Notes under the pieces: model-generated
What the model was told of the DNA's origin: nothing
Database searches by the model: none
The model's input: only the letters and a program-made list of their open reading frames with translations
Source of the DNA: Gammaproteobacteria bacterium
GTDB taxonomy: Bacteria > Pseudomonadota > Gammaproteobacteria > Xanthomonadales > Xanthomonadaceae
Assembly: GCA_030431185.1 (NCBI GenBank)
Contig: JAUIJO010000080.1
Location: 1-12,262, forward strand
Reading direction: 5' to 3'
DNA length: 12,262 bases
Position numbers and translations under genes: made by a program
Part shown: positions 1-5,669 of the stretch, piece by piece
Position numbering within the stretch: position 1 is the first letter of the stretch
Layout of the letters: every line of letters begins with the position of its first letter

Positions 1-597
1 GCCGGCCACCAGCCCCGCGACGAGGCCCCCGACCAGGCCTTCGATGGTCTTGTTGGGACTGATGCGGGGGGCCAGCTTGTGCTTGCCGAAGGTGCGGCCG
101 GCGAAGTAGGCGCCCGAATCGGCCGCCCACACGATGGCCAGGGCCACGAACAGCCAGCGGTGGCTGTTGGCATCGCCGCCGCCATGGATCCACGCCAGTG
201 CGCACCAGGCGGGCACCAGGCTCAGCGTGCCCGCGGCGAGCTTGATCGCGCGCGCATGCGTGTCGTGGTCGCTGGCGAAGCGGTAGCGGCCCAGCCAGAT
301 CAGGGCCAGGAGCCACCACGCCACGCCGAGCACCGACACCAGTTGCAGCAGGACGAAGCTGAAGCCTTCGGCCGAGCGCGACGCCCACACCAGGGCCACC
401 ATCAAGGCGAGGTTCGCGGCCAGCAGGACGGCGCGGGCGAGGTTGTCGCCGACATCCGCCAGGTCGAACCATTCCCAGAGGCCGCCGAGGAAGACCACCG
501 CGGCGAGCGCCATGAACCACGGCGTGGGCAGGAGCAGGATGGCCGCGATCGCGAGGGGGGCCATCACCAGGGCGGCGATGAGGCGGGTACGTGTCAT
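1..597 (-). CDS. cdsA: Phosphatidate cytidylyltransferase (CDP-diglyceride synthase), 3' end outside window
   Basis: CdsA makes CDP-diacylglycerol from phosphatidic acid and CTP in the inner membrane, the entry step to all bacterial phospholipids. Reading the minus strand from ATG at 597 gives 199 codons without a stop, so the gene runs off the left edge. Family members are about 270-290 residues, so roughly the last third is missing, including the region expected to hold the C-terminal CDP-diglyceride signature. Visible are several hydrophobic segments (for example residues 5-25, 28-40 and 60-77), an Asp-Ser-Gly-Ala-Tyr stretch near residue 160, and the family block SPNKTIEGLVGG at residues 180-191. 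The start overlaps the uppS stop as ATGA (594-597), so translation is probably coupled. The family call is firm; completeness downstream cannot be judged. Confidence 0.94.
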   Translation of the reverse strand, partial: MTRTRLIAALVMAPLAIAAILLLPTPWFMALAAVVFLGGLWEWFDLADVGDNLARAVLLAANLALMVALVWASRSAEGFSFVLLQLVSVLGVAWWLLALIWLGRYRFASDHDTHARAIKLAAGTLSLVPAWCALAWIHGGGDANSHRWLFVALAIVWAADSGAYFAGRTFGKHKLAPRISPNKTIEGLVGGLVAGLVAG

Positions 598-1361
598 TCG
601 GAAGTCTCGGTTCGGGGCACGGCCACCTGGGCGCCGGTCAGGCCGAAGCGGCGCTGGCGGCGCGCGTAGTCGTCCAGGGCGGACTGCAGGGTGGCGGCGT
701 CGAGCTCCGGCCACAGCGCTTCGGTGAACCAGAGCTCGGTGTAGGCCAGTTGCCAGAGCAGGAAGTTGCTGATGCGCAGGTCGCCGCCGGTGCGGATGAA
801 CAGGTCCGGTGGCGGCAGGTCCGCGAGGCAGGTGCGGGCATGGACCGCGTGTTCGTCGATGGCATCCGGCGACAGCCGGCCGGCGGCCACGTCGCGGGCC
901 AGCGAGCGGGCGGCCTCGGCGATGTCCCATCGACCGCCGTAACTGGCGGCGATGTTCAGGTGCAGGCGGGTGTTGCGGGCGGTCACGGATTCAGCGTGGG
1001 CCATGCGCTGGGCGATCGCGTCGCTGAAGCGCTCGCGTTCCCCGATGAAGCGGACCCGCACGCCGCGTCGGTGCATTTCCTCGACTTCGCGCTCCAGCGC
1101 GTTCATGAACAGCTTCATCAATGCCCCGACTTCCTCCTCCGGCCGTCCCCAGTTCTCACTGGAGAAGGCGAACAGGGTCAGGGCCTCGATGCCGCGTTCC
1201 AGGCAGAAATCGATGCAGGTGTTGACCGCGCGGGCGCCGGCGCGATGGCCGATCATGCGCGGCCGCCGGCGTCGCTCGGCCCAGCGGCCATTGCCGTCCA
1301 TGATGACGGCGAGGTGGCGCGGGACGCCGGGGTCGGAGCCGTTGGCGGGTTCGGGCGTCAT
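594..1361 (-). CDS. uppS: Isoprenyl transferase (undecaprenyl diphosphate synthase)
   Basis: This cis-prenyltransferase condenses isopentenyl diphosphate with farnesyl diphosphate to make C55 undecaprenyl diphosphate, the lipid carrier for peptidoglycan and O-antigen. The product is 255 residues, close to the E. coli enzyme (253). The signature HLAVIMDGNGRW is at residues 16-27, with the expected catalytic Asp at 22. Further blocks are FAFSSENW near residue 84, the RTGG-D-RISNFLLWQ block near 200, and ELWFTEALWPELD after it. In the RTGG block an Asp stands where E. coli has a metal-binding Glu. ATG at 1361 was chosen because it leaves a normal short N-terminal extension; a TTG eight codons upstream is possible, and no strong ribosome site decides between them. 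It starts 20 nt after the frr stop and overlaps cdsA by 4 nt. Confidence 0.96.
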   Translation of the reverse strand: MTPEPANGSDPGVPRHLAVIMDGNGRWAERRRRPRMIGHRAGARAVNTCIDFCLERGIEALTLFAFSSENWGRPEEEVGALMKLFMNALEREVEEMHRRGVRVRFIGERERFSDAIAQRMAHAESVTARNTRLHLNIAASYGGRWDIAEAARSLARDVAAGRLSPDAIDEHAVHARTCLADLPPPDLFIRTGGDLRISNFLLWQLAYTELWFTEALWPELDAATLQSALDDYARRQRRFGLTGAQVAVPRTETSE

Positions 1362-1381
1362 GCTGTCGACGGACGTTGCCG

Positions 1382-1939
1382 TCAAACCGCCATGAGTTCC
1401 TGTTCCTTGGCCTTGACCACTTCGTCCACGTCCTTGATCGCGTTGTCGGTCAGCTTCTGGATCTCGTCCTCGGCCCGGCGCACGTCGTCCTCGGTGATCT
1501 CCTTTTCCTTCAGGAGCTCCTTGACCTGGTGGTTGGCGTCGCGGCGGATGTTGCGGATCGCGACCTTCGCGTCCTCGCCGGTGGCATGGACCACCTTGGA
1601 CAGCTCGCGGCGGCGCTCTTCGGTCAACGCCGGCAGGTTGATGCGGATGACGGTGCCGGCCGTGTTCGGCGTCAGGCCCAGGTCGGAATTGATGATCGCC
1701 TTCTCGACGGCCGCCACCATGGGCTTCTCCCACGGGGTGATCGTCAGGGAGCGCGCGTCGGTCACCGCGACGCTGGCGACCTGGGTCAACGGCATGTCGG
1801 AGCCGTAGTAGTTCACCTTCAGCCCGTCCACGAGGGCGGTCGAGGCCCGGCCGGTGCGCACCTTGGTGAGGTCCTGCCTGAGCGCTTCCACGCTCTTGTT
1901 CATGCGGGTCTTGGCGTCTTGGTTGATCTCGTTGAGCAT
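1382..1939 (-). CDS. frr: Ribosome recycling factor
   Basis: RRF works with EF-G and IF3 in the cytoplasm to split post-termination ribosomes. The product is 185 residues, the usual family length. It shows the N-terminal helix start (MLNEINQDAKTRMNKSVEAL), the conserved KVRTGRAS block near residue 26, the PWEKPMV segment near residue 69, RINLPALTEERRREL near residue 98, and a long charged C-terminal helix (LLKEKEITEDDVRRAEDEIQ). ATG at 1939 has GGAG at 1946-1949 (minus strand) six bases upstream. A TATAAT hexamer lies 34 bases before the start codon. frr looks like the first gene of a frr-uppS-cdsA unit. In many bacteria frr directly follows pyrH; here a metal transporter lies between them. 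Confidence 0.97.
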   Translation of the reverse strand: MLNEINQDAKTRMNKSVEALRQDLTKVRTGRASTALVDGLKVNYYGSDMPLTQVASVAVTDARSLTITPWEKPMVAAVEKAIINSDLGLTPNTAGTVIRINLPALTEERRRELSKVVHATGEDAKVAIRNIRRDANHQVKELLKEKEITEDDVRRAEDEIQKLTDNAIKDVDEVVKAKEQELMAV

Positions 1940-1972
1940 CGCCGGCTCCGGTCCTGTGTCGGTAACCGCCGG

Positions 1973-1978
1973 ATTATA
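1973..1978 (-). promoter_or_regulatory. Candidate -10 box for frr-uppS-cdsA
   Basis: The minus strand reads TATAAT here, an exact sigma-70 -10 consensus in very GC-rich surroundings, 34 bases before the frr ATG. This would give a 5' leader of roughly 27 nt containing GGAG. I see no good TTGACA-like -35 at 16-18 bp spacing and no TGn extension, so this is a candidate only. Confidence 0.45.
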
Positions 1979-2030
1979 TGCGATGCCGGGCCGAAGGCCG
2001 CGGCGGCGGCGGCGCTTCCTGCATCGAGGT

Positions 2031-2939
2031 TCAGTCGACGGGTTGCCCGTGGGGCGCGCGGACGTGCCGGTCGTGCTCGCATGCCAGGCCGTGTTCGACC
2101 TGCAGGGTGGGGTGGTTGATGCCGAACCGGCGGTCCAGTTCGCGGTTGAGACGGTCGATGAAGCCGTCGTGGTCGTCGTCCGGTGGCCGCACCAGATGCG
2201 CCGTCATGGCGATCTCGCCGGCGCCCAGCGACCAGATGTGCAGGTGGTGCACCGCGCTCACGCCCGGCTGCTGCGCGATGAAACGCTGCACCTCGTTCTG
2301 GTCGATGCTGGGCGGCACCGCGTCCATGGCTGCGTTGAAGCTCAGGCGCAGGAGGCCGAAGGCGCTGTAGGCCACCACGCCGCCGATGAGCAGGGCCGTG
2401 GCCGGGTCCAGCCACGCCCATCCCGTCCAGGCCATGCCCAGTCCGGCCAGGACGGCGGCCAACGACACGGCCGCATCGGCCATGAGGTGGAGGAACGCGC
2501 CGCGCCGGTTGAGGTCGTGGTCGTGGCCGTCCCGGACCAGCCACGCGCCCCCCAGGTTGACCGCGATGCCGATCGCCGCGACCACGATGACGGTCATCGC
2601 GGGGATTTCGGGCGGCTGGCTGAAACGGCGGACCGCTTCCCACGCGAGGGCGCCGGAGAACGCCACCAGCAGCAAGGCGTTGGCCAGCGGCGACAGCAGG
2701 GTGGCGCGCCGCCAGCCATAGGTGTGGCGTTCGGTGGGTTGCCGGCGAGCCAATACCGCGGCGGCCCAGGCCAGGCCCAGCCCCAGCACGTCGCCCAGGT
2801 TGTGCAGCGCGTCCGAGAGCAGCGCCAGCGAGTTGATGGCGAAGCCGTACCCCGCCTCCAGGACGGTGTACGCCAGGTTGATCAGGGTGACCGCGGCGAA
2901 CGCGCGGGTGCCATCGTGGTTGTGGTGGTGTCCATGCAT
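2031..2939 (-). CDS. Cation diffusion facilitator (Zn/Co/Cd efflux, ZitB/CzcD-like)
   Basis: CDF proteins are inner-membrane antiporters that export divalent metals in exchange for protons. The product from ATG 2939 is 302 residues, normal for ZitB/CzcD. The N-terminus is His-rich (MHGHHHNHDG). Transmembrane segment 2 carries H46xxxD50 within LLSDALHNLGD, and segment 5 carries H151xxxD155 within LHLMADAAVS. The HxxxD/HxxxD pair is the metal site of zinc-preferring CDFs, whereas YiiP-type iron/zinc members have DxxxD in segment 2. A His-rich loop (RDGHDHD) lies before segment 5. The C-terminal cytoplasmic domain includes VSAVHHLHIWSLGAGEIAMTAHLV, and the tail again has several His. The open frame extends to GTG 2972, but the ribosome site at 2948-2955 fixes the later ATG. 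It lies between pyrH and frr with gaps of 66 and 91 nt, so it may be read through from pyrH. Confidence 0.93.
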   Translation of the reverse strand: MHGHHHNHDGTRAFAAVTLINLAYTVLEAGYGFAINSLALLSDALHNLGDVLGLGLAWAAAVLARRQPTERHTYGWRRATLLSPLANALLLVAFSGALAWEAVRRFSQPPEIPAMTVIVVAAIGIAVNLGGAWLVRDGHDHDLNRRGAFLHLMADAAVSLAAVLAGLGMAWTGWAWLDPATALLIGGVVAYSAFGLLRLSFNAAMDAVPPSIDQNEVQRFIAQQPGVSAVHHLHIWSLGAGEIAMTAHLVRPPDDDHDGFIDRLNRELDRRFGINHPTLQVEHGLACEHDRHVRAPHGQPVD

Positions 2940-2947
2940 GGGGCGAT

Positions 2948-2955
2948 CCTCCCAT
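2948..2955 (-). promoter_or_regulatory. Ribosome binding site fixing the CDF start
   Basis: The minus strand reads GGGAGGAT, with GGAGG about 8 bases before ATG 2939. It lies inside the longer GTG-started frame, so it argues for the ATG that begins the His-rich N-terminus typical of this family. Confidence 0.7.
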
Positions 2956-2980
2956 GTTGGTGACGGGGACACTATTACAG

Positions 2981-2999
2981 GCGGCCAGCCACGGGCCGC
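2981..2999 (-). other. Inverted repeat between pyrH and the CDF gene
   Basis: Arms GCGGCC (2981-2986) and GGCCGC (2994-2999) flank a 7-nt loop, starting 7 bases after the pyrH stop in the minus direction. No T-run follows, so it is not a standard intrinsic terminator. It could reduce read-through into the CDF gene or protect the pyrH 3' end. Confidence 0.35.
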
Positions 3000-3005
3000 G
3001 GCGGC

Positions 3006-3728
3006 TCAGTCCCGGCCGCTGACCAGGGTGCCGATGTCCTCGCCCTGCAGGATCCGCAGCAGCATGCCGGGCTGGCTCATGTCGAAGATGCGCAGCGGGA
3101 GGCCGCTGTCGCGGCACAGCGCGAAGGCCGCGGTATCCATCACCTGCAGGTCGCGCTGCAACACCTGGTCGTAGGTCAGGGTCTCGTAACGCACCGCGTC
3201 GGCGTGCTTCTTGGGATCCTTGTCGTAGACCCCGTCCACCTTGGTCGCCTTCAGCAGCAGGTCGGCGCCGATCTCGATGGCGCGCAGCGCGGCGCCCGAA
3301 TCGGTGGTGAAGAAGGGATTGCCGGTGCCGGCCGCGAAGATCACCAGCCGGCCCTTCTCGAGGTGGCGGATCGCCCGCCGGCGGATGTAGTCCTCGCAGA
3401 CATCGTTGATCTTCAGCGCGCTCATCACCCGCGCCTTGCCGCCCAGCTTCTCCAGGGCGTCCTGCATGGCCAGGGCATTGATGACGGTCGCCAGCATGCC
3501 CATGTGGTCGCCGGTCACCCGCTCCATGCCGGAGGCGGCCAGGCCGGCCCCGCGGAAGATGTTGCCGCCGCCGATCACCAGCGCGACCTCGGCCCCGGCC
3601 TGCTGGGCCTCGATCACCTCGCGTGCCAGGCGGCCGATCATCTTGGGGTCGATGCCGTAGTCCTCGTCTCCCATCAGGGCCTCGCCGGAAAGTTTCAACA
3701 GGACGCGGCGGTGGGCGAGTGGGGACAT
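3006..3728 (-). CDS. pyrH: UMP kinase (uridylate kinase)
   Basis: PyrH phosphorylates UMP to UDP with ATP in the cytoplasm and acts as a hexamer under allosteric control in bacteria. The product is 240 residues (E. coli 241). It shows the N-terminal LLKLSGEAL block with Lys12, GGGNIFRG at residues 53-60, GDHMGMLATVINALAMQ in the middle, FFTTDSGAALRAIEIGADLLLKA, and KVDGVYDKDP near residue 170, all amino-acid-kinase family landmarks of UMP kinase. ATG 3728 is the only start that gives the normal N-terminus; the open frame runs far upstream but reads as non-family sequence. The ribosome site is weak. The gene is divergent from the sigma-factor gene, so rpsB-tsf, which precede pyrH in many bacteria, are not next to it here. 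Confidence 0.97.
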   Translation of the reverse strand: MSPLAHRRVLLKLSGEALMGDEDYGIDPKMIGRLAREVIEAQQAGAEVALVIGGGNIFRGAGLAASGMERVTGDHMGMLATVINALAMQDALEKLGGKARVMSALKINDVCEDYIRRRAIRHLEKGRLVIFAAGTGNPFFTTDSGAALRAIEIGADLLLKATKVDGVYDKDPKKHADAVRYETLTYDQVLQRDLQVMDTAAFALCRDSGLPLRIFDMSQPGMLLRILQGEDIGTLVSGRD

Positions 3729-3757
3729 GGAGGTCTCGATGGTGGGTAAGCACGAGG

Positions 3758-3763
3758 ATTCTA
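3758..3763 (-). promoter_or_regulatory. Candidate -10 box for pyrH
   Basis: The minus strand reads TAGAAT (one mismatch to TATAAT), 30 bases upstream of the pyrH ATG and in a locally AT-richer patch. I found no convincing -35 at 16-18 bp. It sits in the 222-nt divergent region 3729-3950, which should also hold the start region for the sigma-factor gene on the plus strand; I could not identify that promoter. Confidence 0.35.
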
Positions 3764-3950
3764 GCCGAGGTAGGGGGGCGCGCACGAGATGCGTTGTCAG
3801 GGATGTGCCAGGACGGCCGCCGCCAGGGTCTGCCCGCCAAGTGGGGGATGCGGATCGGCACGGCGGTCCTGGACAGGCGGCATCCGGCCGGGGCGACGGG
3901 CTATCCTTCCAGGGGGCCGGGCGCCGGGTCGGCGGCCTTTCCATGGAGGC

Positions 3951-4592
3951 GTGAACAGGCATGATCCAATTCAGCGGGGCTCGCGCGGGGCGCTCGGCCT
4001 GCCCGGCCGCGGCGCGGTCGGCTTGAGCGGGCGGTCGGACCCGCAGGGCGGGGCGAGTGGCGCGCCGGATGGCTTCGATGCCTTCGTCCGCGACCAGCGC
4101 AAGGTGCTCGTGGGGTACCTGTGCCGGCGGATTCCCGAGGAGGATGCCAAGGACGTGGCGCAGGAGGCGCTGGTGAGACTGATGCGCTATCGCGGCCTGC
4201 CGGAAGACCAGCTCCGCCGCCTGATGTACCGGATCGCGGGCAATGCACTGCTCGACAGGGGGCGAAGGATGGCGACCAGCGTGGACGCCCGGGCGCAGGT
4301 GAGCCTGTCCGAACAACACGACTGGCTGCCTTCGGGCGAGCCCAGCCACGAACAACGCGTGGACACGCAACAGCAGTTGGCCCGCATGCGCGACCTGATC
4401 CTGCAACTGCCGGATCGCTGTCGCGAGGTCTACCTGCTCAATCGAATGGAAGGCATGAGTTACACACAGATCGCGGAACGCTGCGGCATCTCCGTCAAGG
4501 CCGTCGAGAAACATGTCAGTCGCGCTCTGAAGGGCTTGCGCGAAGGCATGTTGCCGGATGAAAGCGCGGTGTCGCGGGGAGGCGGCCGATGA
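3951..4592 (+). CDS. ECF sigma factor, FecI-like
   Basis: An extracytoplasmic-function sigma factor that would direct RNA polymerase to a few promoters once released by its FecR-type partner. Region 2 is seen from FDAFVRDQRKVLVGYLCRRI through DAKDVAQEALVRLMRY to YRIAGNALLDRGRR (about residues 42-106). Region 4 with its helix-turn-helix spans LILQLPDRCREVYLLN to YTQIAERCGISVKAVEKHVSRALKGL (about 155-205). No region 3 or 1.1 is present, as expected for ECF factors. The start is uncertain: GTG 3951 gives 213 residues but its GGAGG is only 1 nt away. TTG 4023 gives 189 residues and overlaps the stop of a small upstream frame (3961-4026). An ATG at 3789 would add an Arg/Cys-rich stretch that does not look like protein. 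The stop overlaps the FecR start as ATGA (4589-4592), a strong sign of an operon. Confidence 0.88.
   Translation: MNRHDPIQRGSRGALGLPGRGAVGLSGRSDPQGGASGAPDGFDAFVRDQRKVLVGYLCRRIPEEDAKDVAQEALVRLMRYRGLPEDQLRRLMYRIAGNALLDRGRRMATSVDARAQVSLSEQHDWLPSGEPSHEQRVDTQQQLARMRDLILQLPDRCREVYLLNRMEGMSYTQIAERCGISVKAVEKHVSRALKGLREGMLPDESAVSRGGGR
3961..4026 (+). other. Possible 21-residue leader frame ahead of the sigma factor
   Basis: ATG 3961 opens a 21-codon frame (MIQFSGARAGRS...) ending at TGA 4024-4026, with GGAGG at 3945-3949, 11 nt upstream. Its stop overlaps the TTG at 4023 that could start the sigma factor (TTGA), the layout of translational coupling. It could equally be the true sigma-factor N-terminus separated by a frameshift, or chance. 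Confidence 0.25.
4576..4582 (+). promoter_or_regulatory. Ribosome binding site for the FecR-like gene
   Basis: GGGGAGG, six bases before ATG 4589 and inside the end of the sigma-factor gene. It supports ATG 4589 rather than the in-frame ATG at 4604 as the start. Confidence 0.7.
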
Positions 4593-5569
4593 GCGGCGCG
4601 GTCATGGATCCCCACGACGTCGCGGCCGAGTGGCTGGCGCGACTGGAGTCGCCCGAGTGCACGCCGGCCGAGCGCGCGGCCTTCGAAGACTGGTTGGCGG
4701 CGTCGGAACGCAACATCGGCGTCTACCTCGAGGCCGAGCGCCTGCATGCGATGGCCGCCGCCCTGCGGGCCGATCCCGCCCTACGCGCCGCCCTCCCGGT
4801 CGCGCCGGTGGCGCGCCAGCCAGGCCCGCGGCGGGTGCCCGCGCGGCGCTGGACGTGGGCACTGGCGGCGAGCCTGGTGCTGGCCGTGGGGGTGCTGGGC
4901 TGGATGCGCCTGCAGCCGGCGCCGGTCGCGTCGGCGACCTACGCGACCGCGGTGGGCGAGACCCGCGAGGTCGTCCTCGAGGACGGTACGCGCATGACCC
5001 TCGACACCGGCACCGCGGTGGTCACGGCGTTCGGCCGCGACGCGCGGCAGGTCGAACTGCTGCGGGGACGCGTGCGCTTCCAGGTCGGCGAGGACGCCTC
5101 GCGTCCCTTCCAGGTGCTGGCGGCCTCCAGCACCATCCGCGACATCGGCACGACCTTCCAGGTCACCCGTCGCGGCGATGACGTCGACGTCGGCCTGGTC
5201 GAAGGCCGGGTCGACGTGAGTCGCCGGGATGATGCCGCGACGGTGCGCCTGGCGCCGGGCGAACGCGTCCGGGTCGACGCGCAGGGACGTTTCTCCGCGG
5301 TGCAGGCCCTGGACCTGCCGATGGCCGAGGGCTGGCCGCGCGGCGAACTGGTGTTCCACGATCGCCGCCTGGAGGACCTGGTCCTCGAGATGAACCGCTA
5401 TTCCCACCGGCCGCTGCGGCTGGGGGATCCCTCGCTGGCGGGCCTGTCGGTCAGCGGCGTCTTCCGCGCCGATGCCCAGGACGAGCTCGTCGCGGCCCTG
5501 CGCGAAGGCTGGGGCGTGTCCGCGGAGGACCAGGGCGACGCCGTCGTGCTGAGGGCAGGGCCCCGCTGA
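4589..5569 (+). CDS. FecR-like transmembrane anti-sigma regulator
   Basis: A single-pass inner-membrane protein (326 residues) that would bind the sigma factor through its cytoplasmic N-terminus and receive the signal from the receptor in the periplasm. The N-terminal FecR domain is at about residues 12-52 (AAEWLARLESPECTPAER, then FEDWLAAS). One membrane helix is at 88-106 (WTWALAASLVLAVGVLGWM), preceded by Arg residues. The periplasmic FecR domain follows at about 116-215, with EDGTRMTLDTGTAV and the conserved IGTTFQV stretch (Gly187-Thr188). The C-terminus (about 250-325) has the STN/DUF4974-like pattern LEDLVLEMNRYSHRPL then SVSGVFRAD, the part expected to meet the receptor's STN domain. 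It overlaps the sigma-factor gene by 4 nt and is followed after 100 nt by the receptor gene, the usual order in these systems. Confidence 0.94.
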   Translation: MSGAVMDPHDVAAEWLARLESPECTPAERAAFEDWLAASERNIGVYLEAERLHAMAAALRADPALRAALPVAPVARQPGPRRVPARRWTWALAASLVLAVGVLGWMRLQPAPVASATYATAVGETREVVLEDGTRMTLDTGTAVVTAFGRDARQVELLRGRVRFQVGEDASRPFQVLAASSTIRDIGTTFQVTRRGDDVDVGLVEGRVDVSRRDDAATVRLAPGERVRVDAQGRFSAVQALDLPMAEGWPRGELVFHDRRLEDLVLEMNRYSHRPLRLGDPSLAGLSVSGVFRADAQDELVAALREGWGVSAEDQGDAVVLRAGPR

Positions 5570-5574
5570 ACGGT

Positions 5575-5587
5575 CGGGAATATCCCG
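5575..5587 (+). other. Small hairpin after the FecR-like gene
   Basis: CGGGA-ATA-TCCCG, starting 6 nt after the FecR stop. No T-run follows. It may separate expression of the regulators from the receptor, or be an operator half; the sequence alone does not decide. Confidence 0.3.
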
Positions 5588-5653
5588 GCGTCACGCTTGC
5601 CCGGGCCGGGGGCGGTTCCGACGCTCCATTGCGTTGCGCTTCACGGGCCGCGC

Positions 5654-5669
5654 CCCTTAATGTTAAGGG
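5654..5669 (+). promoter_or_regulatory. 16-bp dyad abutting the receptor start codon
   Basis: A perfect inverted repeat CCCTTAA-TG-TTAAGGG ends on the base before ATG 5670. It is AT-rich in a GC-rich region. It contains the only purine-rich Shine-Dalgarno-like stretch (AAGGG) and an in-frame TAA, so it must matter for where translation starts. It could be a repressor operator or an RNA hairpin that hides the ribosome site. Confidence 0.4.

Noticed and set aside
1854..2963. Long plus-strand frame opposite the CDF gene and the frr start
   Set aside because: It covers the frr start, the promoter-like TATAAT and the CDF gene, all well supported on the other strand. Its translation has no domain and is Gln/Arg/His-rich.
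1900..3861. Long minus-strand frame in another register over pyrH and the CDF gene
   Set aside because: Arg/Pro/Gly-rich translation without motifs; pyrH and CDF in the neighbouring registers carry all family landmarks.
5575..5640. GGAAT followed by CGTC as a possible ECF-type promoter for the receptor
   Set aside because: The spacing between GGAAT and CGTC is only 7 nt, too short for a -35/-10 pair; no alternative at 15-17 nt was found.
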